Below are positions 26,401-38,400 of a stretch of DNA of 64,000 nucleotides, one piece after another. The position numbers and the translations under genes were made by a program. Under the pieces are notes generated by a model that was given only the letters and a program-made list of their open reading frames with translations, had not been told where the DNA came from and did no database searches. This DNA comes from Acholoe squamosa (Eukaryota; Annelida; Polychaeta; Phyllodocida; Polynoidae): positions 53,400,166 through 53,464,165 of the forward strand of contig OX439044.1 of NCBI GenBank assembly GCA_949317995.1. Reading direction: 5' to 3'. Positions within the stretch are counted from its first letter, which is position 1, and each line of letters begins with the position of its first letter.

Positions 26401-29400
26401 AGGGTGCAATAAATGTTATACAACCTGAATTATATAATAGACTGGTCAAAGGAACCCGGAACACATACCATAGGTGTTCATGCACTAGTGAATAAAACAT
26501 TCGCAGACCTATAGGGTTCCGCAAAGACTATATCTGGTCATTTGGTGTTGAGAAAAAAATTATGGAAGAAATAACCCTAGCATGCTTAAACGGATTTCTT
26601 AGCATGCTTCTTCTTCAGAAGAGCTAAAGCCGACTCGGGAGTGCCGTCCCACTCGTCCAAGTCGACTCCGAACACCCTCATGAACTTAGTGTTCAGATTG
26701 GTGTTCCGAGTGATCTCCTCCTTTACACGCTTTTCCAACACGTGTACATCCATAGCTGCCTTTTCTTGGGCAGCTGCGGCAGCCTCCTCCTGGGCCTTCA
26801 CATCGTCCCCGATGAGGGTCTCGAGACGTTGCTTTTCAGCGTCGCCCACCTGTTTCATACACAACAGAGTTTCGTTTAGGAGACCCTGATGAAACTCGAT
26901 CGCTTTCTCACGAACGCTCTTCTCCCAATGGGTGTAGATGGCCTTCTGGACATCTGCCTCCCCTTGGCGAGACTTCTCGAACCAAACTTCCGCATTACCG
27001 GTTTTAATGGTAATAGCGTCCTTTGGTTTCTCAGGTGCAGCGACAGCCTTGGGAGGAGTCGAGGCGGCCTGTGGACCACTTCCGGGTTTAGGACTTCCGG
27101 ACACACCTGTCGTTGGTACACAGAAGGCAGGTGGTACATTCTGTTTCAGTCCCATTTGCAGGTACATGTTTAACTGCTCCTGGGTAAAGGTAACTGGTGG
27201 GGCGGCTGGAGCGGATGCAGATCCGGCGGCAGCAGATGCGGTGGTCTTCTTTGGCATAAGGCGACCATCCTTTCCTACCACCAAGGTCTGGCTCTCAGGT
27301 CCAGGTCCCTGGTTTAAGGACGGAAAGTTTCGAGAACTCACTTTCCCAGGTTTAGATACGGCTCCAGCGTATCCGGCAGGTTCGGGCTTCTTGAACACCG
27401 GAGTGCCCTGAGCCTGCTCTGCGGGGTGCCTTGCCAGAGGGGACCTGGAACGGTCCTCTGCTCTGACTTTCGATTTAGTCGTGCTCTGACCATTACCGTT
27501 GCCGCCACGGTTCTGATCTCTCCTGCTCCTTTCACGAGCTCTCTTTGCATCCTTTCCGGATTCCTCGCATTTCTGCCAGAGAGACTCGTGCATGTCCAGT
27601 TTACCCTTTCCAGGAGTCAGGACTATCTTTGCTCGGAGTTTCGAATCCTTGGTCTTCGGAACTTCGCAGAGGACTTGGTCCCCTGGTCGGATCTTAGACC
27701 AAGCATCCTCGCTCAGGCTGTCGAACTCCTTCATGAGTTCCTGATGAAGCTCCATGATGCGCTTCCGTGCCCCGTCCAAACCTTCTGCGTGGCATTTCTT
27801 CTGGTGTCTAGCCAGATCACTACGTCGGTTGTATTGCACCTTCGTAGTACACTTCTTGCCCTTCTTACCATAACTCGGATCACAAATGTAAACCGGGTGA
27901 TGGTGGAAGTGGGCCTCTACCAGATGCCTTTGGAACCGGGCTGGAGTACTCCAGGTCCGGATCGAGACATCACTCGCATCCTGGCAGATAGAGAAGGGAC
28001 AGGACTTTTGATCGTCGCCGTACCACTTCTCTAAAGCCCAACGCAGCTTCCTCCTCTGGGTATAAGTGTAATACCCTTCGGTGTGGTTTAGCATAAGCCA
28101 CATCTTTCGATAGGCTTTGCTCGGATTGGGGTCCTCGTCCGAAAGACGCATCCAATCTTCATCATCCGACTCATCGTTCTTATTGATTGAGTCTGGACAG
28201 GCATAGAGGGTAGAGCCGTCCTTCTTAACTCCATACGCACAGTCGGAGAAACACGTCGGAATCCGGGTTTTAAATCCGGATTTGGCGTTAGCCCAACGTT
28301 CGGCCTCGGTTTGAGTTGATGGAGTGGCCTTCTCATCATACTCAACCGAGGATTCGTGCACCGACTCCTCGTCAGACGACTCAACCTCCATGGCAGTACT
28401 ACCAGTGGTTGAGGTGCTGGGTTTCGGCTCGGCTCTCGCAGAATCCGGAGATTCTTGAGCTTCCGAGCAGCGGATCGTCGGTTCTTACTGACCTTCCAGT
28501 CTTCCTCCGGTTCCTGGGTTCCGGATGTGCTGGAGGTCGTGGCTTCTACTGGGATAGTAGTGCTGCCGGTAGCTGATGTAGCACTGGCGGAGCTTCTGGT
28601 GGCAAGCTTCAGGTCGGGGATAGGAGGTGCGGGTGCTTCCGCGGCCCTCTTAGCCTCTTCCTGTGCCTCCTGTTCGGCAGTCATACGGCGGACAATAACC
28701 GTCCGAAGGGCTGCAGCTCGGTCCAATCCGATTAGTGAATTGTTCTGGACATCCACCAATTCCTGTTCGGTTATGTAGTAACCGTCATCCCACTGCTCGA
28801 AGTTAGCAGCGGCCTCCCGGAATTCCTTAGTGGTCCGGCACGGCGTCCGGATAGCACTAGGGCGTGGGTAGGTCTGGCCATCGGTATCCCAGACACAGCC
28901 TACCCAGTTGATGTTCGTAGCCGTGACGTTCCACAGGGACTTGTCAGGCTTCGGATACGCTCCGAGCTCGAAGGCTCGGTTAGCTGCATACACGGTTTCA
29001 CGGAAACCAGCGTCCACCATAAGTCCCCGTTGGAACCACGGCCAGTCTCGAAGCCACTCGGGAGGCATCCTGGTCAGCTGTTCGGGAGCCATGACGCCCT
29101 CGATAGCTATCCTGACTTTCGGGTCCATCCTGACTGGTGTCCCGTCCGCGTAGGTCACTTGTGCCTGCAGTTCCGGGTGGACATACAGGTAGCGACCATC
29201 ATAGCTAGCTGGAAAAGGCTCCGCCACTGCTGGCTTCCACTCATCCTTCTGTCCGTCAACTTGGGTAGTTTCGGACTCTGTCGCTGCGGGTTCAGCACTC
29301 GCAGTCGCTCCGGATCCCTTGGCCGGGAGTGGAGATAATAGTTTCTCTGGCTCATTTAGTGAGAATGAAGCCAGCTTCTCCTCGAACTAGCGATCCGTGG

Positions 29401-32400
29401 GTTCCTCCACGTCCATCATCTCGCTCTCTTCCTGTGTAACAGGCGACAAAGCTTCCGGAAAAGCTTCTGCGGACGGAGTCAGCTTATCCGGGTCACCGGA
29501 TAGCTTGGCTGCAGCTACGGATTCCTCAGCCATGACTGGGGAATCGCCCACGGGAGTAAACTACTCCTTTTTCCGGCTTTTACGGCGCCGGGGCCGACAC
29601 AAACGGAGTCTGTCTACCAGGAGACAGACTCTGGAGGAGCAGCGGGGGGTTTGCTTAGCCGGTAAAATCCAAGAAGGGAGCGAGCTCGACCGTCTTGAAC
29701 GTTACCGAAAACAAATATGGCGACAGGCCAGCTTTCGTGACGTCATTTCCCCGCGGCCCGCGAGGTCACGAGAGGTCAGCCGAGACTGGACACGGTGACG
29801 TCATGCGGAAACGCACGTGCTACAGGCGGTACATCAACAAACTGATTGTTTTTAGGTAATTATCGCTCACCCCGATGACTCGACTGGGGATTTAAGTGGA
29901 GATTATGGAAAGCTTAAGCAAATCCACCGGATTATCCGTCCACTACCCATTGGTACATCATGCGGGGGCGACAAATAAGCCTTTAGGGTCAGTTGTCATC
30001 CGTTCCTCTAAATGTAAACATTACACTCGTTGTGTATACAGGTTAGGTCACTGCAGTCCTCTGGGCAATTCGGGGGCTGCGGCGAACGTATCTCCCCTTC
30101 TCGGATAGTTCTTTATCGGACCTGACAGTCTGAAGAGCTTTCTCTAGGTGCTTCTTGGCCTTAGAAACACCTTTCCTCCTCTTTTTGTCTTCACCTGCCG
30201 AGACTTTTTTAACTCCCCCACGCTTAATCGGTGTTGGCGTGGGTGTCACTGATTCGGAACACTTCTTGGGTCTACCACGGCCGCGCTTTACTGTAGTGTT
30301 CTCTACCTGGTCTATTATGCGATTCTGGTTCAGGATCCTTCCGGAACCTTCACCATACATTTCTGTGGAGGTCTCCCTCCCAGACCATTTCCTTAATCTA
30401 GCCACATTTGACTTATAAAGTCGACCAAGGTCAGATTTAATAATTACGGTACAATCACTGATAACTTGTGTTATAGTAAAGGGACCGTCCCAATTAGACG
30501 CTAATTTTATGTGTCTAAGCGGTTCATGTAATCTGAGGACTCTGTCTCCGGATTGGAATTTCCGATGCTTTAGATCGGTATCGTATCCTACTTTCTGCCA
30601 TTTGGCACTTTTCTCCAAATCAATTCGAACAGACTCATATGCTTTTCTAAATCTGTCTCTTAAACATTCCACAAAAACTACATGGCAAGGTAGTTCAGGG
30701 TCCATTCCTACGACTCCAAAAACTAGGTCAGCAGGCATTATCAAATCCTCTCCGAATACTAAAAGGTTCGGAGAACAATTTGTACTTGAATGTACCGTAC
30801 TATTATAGGCATGTGTCACAAAATGACATTGCTCATCCCAGTCATCCATATGTTCATTAACGAGTGACTTTAGGACTTGGATGAGGGTTCTATTGAACCT
30901 TTCCACCAATCCGTCGCTTTGTGGCCTATACGGATTGGTTCTAGTCTTGCAAATAGCTAAGTATTCGCACATACCCTGCCAGAGATTTGATTCGAACTCT
31001 CTGCCTTGGTCACTGTGTAACATTAATGGTACACCGAAGCTTAGTACCCAACCTTTTACAAAAGCTTCGGCACAAGTAATTGCTTTGTGGTCCGGTAGTG
31101 GAAATACTTTAGTGTATTTCGTATAATAATCACACACTACCATCATACAGGTATTATCATTAGCGGTTGTATTAAATCCACTAATAATATCTACCCTGAT
31201 TCTTGCGAATCTAACTCAGAAAAGTTCTTGGGATAGGGGAAGTTTGCCCATCCCGGGTCCGGGTTTGTTTTTACAACAATCCGGACAGGTGGTTACCCAT
31301 CTTTGCAAGTCCCGTGTCATGCCAGGCCAATAGTATTTCTTGGAAAGTCGTGCTAGCGAGCGTTTCCTTCCGAAATGACCACTGGTCCGATGTCCATGAC
31401 AGAAGTACATAATGTCATGTCTCATGGCATGTGGTATCACCACTTGCATGATTCTATCACCATTATTACATGGCTTCCAACGGTATAACACGCCTTTCCG
31501 GACTTCAAGCTCGGTCCATTGAGCAAGAAACCTTCTCATTTCTCGATTTTCCAGAGAGACCTCTGGTCTAACTGGACGTATACCCTTTGGTACTAATTGC
31601 AGTAGCTGCGCAGTTATCGAGTCAGCTTCCTGGAAATGTCGTATGTGATCCATAGACCAATCCAGTATACTGGCAACTAGGGGTACGAATGGTCTTCGAA
31701 TCCCTGCTAACACTGCCCTATGAGCTCCACAATCAGTACAATCCGGATTATCACATTTCCGGATTGGTATTCGAGACAAAGCATCAGCATTTAAATGCTT
31801 AACTCCGGGTCTATGCTGAATCTGTTGATGTTCAAGCCCATATTCGGATAAATGGGCTAGCCATCGGCCTAACATGCCTTCAGCATCTCGGAAGTTCAGT
31901 AGCCACCTTAAAGAGGAATGATCTGTACGCAAAGTAAAGTTCGTTCCCCATAGAAAATGTTTGAACTTCTTGGTATATACGACTACTGCTAACAACTCTC
32001 TTTTGGTTGTGCAGTAATTGCGCTGAGTCTTGCTCAGTGTGTTGCTGGCAAAGGCAATTGGTACTTCTCTCCCCTTTTGGACTTGCGAGAGAGCTGCACC
32101 AATGCTATCATTACTAGCATCAGTATCCAGTATGAAATGATCCGTCTCATTCGGATATTGCAATACGGGAGTACTCGTGAACAGGTCTTTTAGCTTTTGA
32201 AAAGCGTTTTCCTGTTCATGTGTCCAAGGAAATTTTTCCTTGGTACTTCCTGGAGTCCAGTTAGCTATTGCTTGTAATGGGTAACTGACTCTAGAATAAT
32301 TCGGAATAAATTCCCTGTAATAGGAACAGAATCCTAAAAAGGACCTCACTTCCTTGGGTGTTTTAGGTCTATTCCAATTCGTAACTGATTCGATTTTTTC

Positions 32401-35400
32401 CGGATCAGCCTTTATTCCTTCATCACTGATGATGCGGCCCAAATAATTTATGGACTTTCTAAACATGTGGCATTTCTTAGGTTTCAATTTGAGACCATTA
32501 GAAATAATACGTTCTAGTACCATTTTCAGGTTATTAGAACATTCTTCGAATGTTTTTCCGAAGACAATGACATCGTCTAGATATACAAGACATCTTTTCC
32601 ACAATAAATCACTTAGAATTGTTTCCATCATTGCTTCAAAAGTTGCAGGTGCATTGCACAGTCCAAACGGCATTACATTATATTGGAATAATCCAATATG
32701 ACTCGAAAATGCAGTTTTCTCCATATCTGGAGGGTTCATTCCCACTTGCCAGTAGCCTGATTGCAAGTCTAGGGTACAAAACCAGCTGTTTCCCCCTAAG
32801 GAGTCAATGGTTTCATCTATTCTCGGTAATGGATACGAATTCTTTTTCGTTATTCCATTCAACTTCCTGTAGTCTATGCAGAAACGGATAGTACCGTCTT
32901 TTTTTGTTACCATACACACAGGACTACTCCATGGACTATTGGAAGGGACTATTACATCCTGTTCCAACATCTTATTTATTTCATCCTCAGCTACTCTCTT
33001 TTTTGCTAAGGGTAACCGTCTATACGGTATCTTAAAGGGTTCGGCATCTCCAGTATCTATTTTATGTAATACTTTATTTGTTGTACCTAGTTTTTCACCA
33101 GGTTTGGCAAAGGCAGTATGATACTGACAGAGCATATCATAGAACTCTTTCCGGTGTTCCGGATCCTCTAATGAAGTTTCTTCATACAACTTAAGTAAGT
33201 CTTCCGAAATTTCATCATCCCCTGTTACCTTCTGTAAGCTTAGCTTACTATCCGTTACAGTTTCCGAAAGGGTCACATTTCCAAAAACTTGTCCCTTTTT
33301 CAAGTAGATAGTAGTGTTTCCAGTATTGGAGACAGGTACTACCGACCAGGATGCATTCGCTACTATCGTGTCTACAGAATTTAATCCGATACTTGATAAC
33401 GTAACTACATCCGGTTCTATCACTGCAGGCTTATTACGCATTGCAGGATCACTTCTTACAAGCACATCACAGGCTACTCCTGGAGGGATTCGCACAGTGT
33501 GTGCCACACTAGCCATACTGCTCACTTGTCTCAGTACACATCTAACTTTCACAGGATACGGGTATCTCACACTCAACACTCCTGTTTGGGGTTCCAACAC
33601 GGCACCATACAGGGATGCGAAATCCAACCCGAGTATACCCTCATCTGCTATATCCGCAACGGTGGTGCTCATGACATAGTCATGGATACCATCCAACTGT
33701 AGTTTCACACAAGTTCTACCATACGTTTGCAAGGTACTGCCGGCGGCCGTCTGAGCACTTCCTCCCGATTTGAGAGTCTCATGTTCATCCGGTATAAGAT
33801 CGTAGAACCCCCTGGAGATACAAGAGTGGCTAGCTCCCGTATCCACAAGAAATTCGGCAGATCTTCCGTTAACAGTGAGGCAAACATACCACCGCCTTCC
33901 GTTTAGAACAGAGGGTATGTCCGTGACAATCGGAACATCATTTTTCACACCAGGAGTCGATCCACATCTTTTCAAGAATTCAAGACAAGGATGACCCGGG
34001 GGCAGGTGGGCACCACAGACCTTGGCTAATTCATAGCCGCCTGCCTCGTTACTGATATCAGGTTTTCCCAGTGCGCCCGTGGCACCTGTTATATCAGCTT
34101 CCCTAACCTTCCGGGTGTCTACAACCACCTCGGTGTTAGGCGATCTTGTTACTAAATGCGAACTATCGTCACGGATGGTGATATTATGGCAAGATTTGTC
34201 ACTGGGATCCCCTTCTTTGCCCCTCGGGAGATCCCTTTCTAGTTTTCCTCTGTACTTATCCCAGAGACACTCTCCTGTTTACGTGGAACAGGCTTTTCAG
34301 CCATACATTCGGGAGCAAAATGCCCCAGTTTCTGACATCTGAAACATCTCCTTTGAGATTTATCAACTCTTGGTCTCCTTAGAGCTTCTGTTAATCCGGC
34401 TATTAATGTTTCCATCATGTTAGTCGGAGCAACAGTGGCTGCTACAGTTGAGTTCGCCGTAGAGGCTGCACTACCATGTTGAGTTGATCCGGAAGCTGTT
34501 TTACCAGCAACAGATCCTCCTCTCCCTCTCGAATGTACTTTCCTATACCGCTTTTGTCGGTAATACTTTCCGGCCACATGGACTGAACCAATATATTCTC
34601 CGTTTTCATCGGAGATATATTCATCTTCCTCATTAACTTCATTCGATTCAACCGGAGCTAATTGGGAAGTATCGTATACTGGAGCAGGTGTACCCCCGTA
34701 TTGGAAAGGAGCTGCTCTTACTGGACTAGGTCCAAGACCTACCAAACGTTTCTTCATGTCATGTCCATCAATTGCTATGAACAGATCACTGAATGAAGTG
34801 TCATCTTTCCAGGAGTCCCACACCACTTGCTTATGATCCGGATCTCGCAATCCACTATAGAATTGTATGAACAATTCTTGTAGATAACAATCATCATCAT
34901 GAGCCCAATTTGGACGTGCTTTCGAAAGCAAGTCTTGTAGCTCCAAACCAAAGACTTTGTGTGATTCTTTAGGTTTTTGTGTTCTCTTCTTAAAGCTTAC
35001 CCACGGATCTTCTCTAACGATTGATCCGAAAAGGTATGCGGCACATTCGACCAATTGATCATAGGTACCATATATTACGTAGGCTGCTCTCCATTGGTTG
35101 AGAGCTACTTTTCCGCCTTTATTTAACCAACAAATCAAATATGGCAGAGCTTCTTCTTTTGTCCATCCACTACAATTGACTTCGTCGACAAAAGCTTGGT
35201 ACCTGTCCTTCCATGGATCATTAGAATCATATGGAGGGGGTATCCGTGCCTGTCTACGTGCCGGATTATTACATCCGCGTAGTCTATCTGCTTCTCGCAT
35301 GCTCCAGTTCATGACTTCCATGCCGTCCGCTCCCTTTCGGTAGCAGTCAATGCCAAGGTTTTGTATACATTGGCTTCTATCAAAGATGGTTTGCATCCCT

Positions 35401-38400
35401 GCAGGCATAGAAGTTCTCCTGTTAGGTTTCCTGCCATCTCCTCCTGATCCTGATCCTCCGAATCCGGATCCTCCTGGGCCGCCTGGAGGGTTTCCTCCTG
35501 GTGGACCAGTATTATTATAGCCTCCAGATGAACCACCAGGGCATCCACTATTGTGACCGGTGTTTCCAGAAGAAGCGTATCTAGGGTAAGAATCATTTTG
35601 ATTCCATCCCTGGTTATAGCTATTACCATTCTGATAATTGCCACTTCCCGATGGATTATAATTATTTCTATATCCATAGGAAGTTGTTCTTGGTTGATAC
35701 GTACCGCCATTAATATTGTTTTGTGGCGGATTTGGTCTCGGAAAACGTCCATCAGTAGGACCATTACCAGAACCTGGGGTTGGATTCGGTAATCTTGGTA
35801 CTGCTGGTGTACTGTGGCCGGGTTGGGGGAAATATGAAGGTGGTGTCAACATATGCCTCATTGGTCCGGGTGCTCTTGGTTGTGCCACGGGTGTATTATT
35901 ATTATTCCCTGTAGCACCATCGTGAGTCGCTTTGATTTTGTGACTCAAATCTGGTATGGGTGGTGCCGGACCTATCGTATCCAGCATTGGAATTACTGGT
36001 TTAGATGCGGTTCCATTTACTGCAGCATTATCCGGTTTCTTATAGATTCCGGATACCACATTCTTGTCAGCCCCATCATCAACGAATGGGCTGTATCTAA
36101 TTGGGGTTGCATCTTTAGATGTCTTTCCCAACATTGTAGATACCACAGCTGGGTCTATATTACCTATAGTTAACTGGGCTGCTTCTACATATTTATCTAG
36201 AGTTATTGCAGTGGCCTGCAATTCCTGAAGCTCGTTTGTGAGTTTCTGTCTATCCTCCTCCAGTTGTTTGTTGTAAGCTATGATGCCTACCCGGATGGTT
36301 TCATTGTCTTCAGCTTGTTTACTACACTGAAGTTTCAATTTATCCAACTCATCCTGATAATGGCGAATTTCGGATTCGAATTTTGTCTTATCAAGGTTTA
36401 GTTGGTCGTTCGTATCTATGTATGTTTGGATACGAATGTGCCTATTATCATATTCTTTATTGAATGATTCTCTCATAGATTGAAGTTTTAGTTCTTCATT
36501 CTCGAGTTCTTTCATGTACTCGCTCCTTCTGGCTTCGAATTCCTTTCGCATGCCAGTTAGGTCCTCTTCCATCTGAAGTTTTTCATGGAATACTTCATCC
36601 TTAGCTTTGACCAAGGTATTTAAATTCTCGTTCAAAGTTACATAAGTTTCATTCAACAACAGGACATCCGGTCGTTTTAATTCTTCACCTTCCGGTACCG
36701 CATAGGTTAAGTCGCCATCTATAGCGCTATAATCTAATATTGGTAATTCGGGCCTGGGTAACCTATAAGGTAGTTCTCCGAATGTTACCCTTTTTCGCAT
36801 TGGTGCCGGATGTTCTGGGTTAGTACTACCACCGACTTCGAACATCGAATCACATAATTCGTCAACAATTGATTGCTGGCCTATTAAGTTACTATGTCTC
36901 TGTATGGACTGTTCGCGTCGTACAGAGTCTGGCAGATTCTCCTCACTATCATTATAGTGGGGTCCGGGATCTCTCCAAGATGCTGATTCCGCATCTTGCG
37001 AGTCCGAATGGGCTTGGAGCATTAGCGATCCATTTCCATTCTCTTGGGCAAGTGATTGCCCTGCTGGGTTAGCTTCCCTAAGGGTGTCTAACCCATGTAC
37101 TAGCCGTTCGGACGTTATAACGTCCGGGCTATACACCAGAATATCCTGGTCACGGCACCAGTGTAAGGGTTTGTGGCCTTACGGACCTGGGGGGTTCGGG
37201 TCTTACGGTTCGGAAAGAAAGAGTAAGACAGTATTCCAAGTGTATGCCAACGGTTAGGTTTATTACTTAATGCACACTCACGGCTGCCGGATGATATCAA
37301 AGAGGCAGCTAATATTAAAAGACAGTGGTTTACATAGTGTGGAGGCCAGAAGGGCCTCTGACGTAGCGGCTGAGCCCTGGGCTTTATATACGGACCCAGG
37401 TGTTCGTCGTCAGATGTCCCCACAGACCCGGATCGGTGCTGCCACCTATCCGGAACCTGAGGAACGTCCGACGACTCGACTCACCCGCCACGTCAGACGG
37501 TACCCAACTCCTATGGTTTAGTAAAGTGTACCTCTACAAATGTTTGAAATATCCATACCCCCCCCCTCCTATAATCCAGCTCATTCTCACAATGACATAG
37601 TATTGGCCACAAGAATATTCATAAATACCCATAGTCTCGTTAAGCCATAGCAACGAGGGATTCTTACAGAAACCTGATACAAAAAAATAAGCATTTCTCA
37701 AAGGATTGACGTGGAAATTAGCCATAGTCTGTTATGAATAGTGAGTATAGATTCTGAAGAAAGTCAAGAAAAGCACAGTTTACCGTGATCAAGTTGTTAG
37801 CCTATGTAAAAAGAGACCAGGTTCAAGTGTACCAAATATGCAATTGATCTATTCCAGAATTTTAGCATGAATGTATAGACGTTTTTGTAACAATTTTCGG
37901 TGTATTCAGTGTTTCCAATCTAAAAAATTACATTCGAAAAAACTTCTCTCTCAATAAAATAGTTTGTTGCTTTATATATGTGGCTACTACTCGTCTCCCT
38001 TTTAGAATAATTATGAATTCACTATCAAAAACCTTTGCGCTCGAAGTAAAGCAATTATAATGATAATTAATGCAACTTACATTGGTCCTCTGGTGGTCTG
38101 CTTCATAGAAAACCCCATTAGTCAGGAGGGCCGACATCTTCGCGTGTATCGGAAGAGCCAGATTTGGTGTTAATATCTTCTGCATGCCAGTCGGTTATAC
38201 TACCAAGAAGAGTAACGAGGCCAATTCAGATAAAAATGTCAGACCAATTTTCAAACACCTGCTGATGGGTTCATGAGAGTACATGGTTGTGGGTTTTTCT
38301 AGCTTGTTTCAGGCCTAGGTGTAGCTATGACCTGTTTATTTTTCTAAATTTCGTACATTGAGACGTTACCCTGATATATTTTTGCTTAATGGGAGAAGGC

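Larger units (their letters stand above)
24688..37538 (-). mobile_element. Complete Ty3/gypsy LTR retrotransposon with ORF3 and ORF4
   Basis: 12,851 bp in intron 6 of the NRY GPCR gene and antisense to it. Both ends start TGTAAGGG and end CTCTACA, flanked by the 4-bp duplication AATG (24684-24687 and 37539-37542). Minus-strand order: 5' LTR, primer-binding site, gag, pol (protease, RT, RNase H, integrase), a 0.5-kb gap, ORF3, ORF4, a 1.5-kb non-coding part, polypurine tract, 3' LTR. The two LTRs differ by one substitution and one 7-bp indel, so the insertion is recent. Two in-frame stops (31216 in pol, 29387 in ORF3) make this copy probably non-autonomous unless they are read through. Confidence 0.92.

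Noticed and set aside
26586-29533. ORF3/ORF4 as a retroviral envelope
   Set aside because: No signal peptide, membrane anchor, cleavage site or glycosylation pattern; the zinc-finger and coiled-coil content points elsewhere.
26889-29798. Plus-strand frames of 80-200 codons across the gypsy ORF3/ORF4 region
   Set aside because: They are antisense shadows of minus-strand ORFs with biased composition and no motifs.
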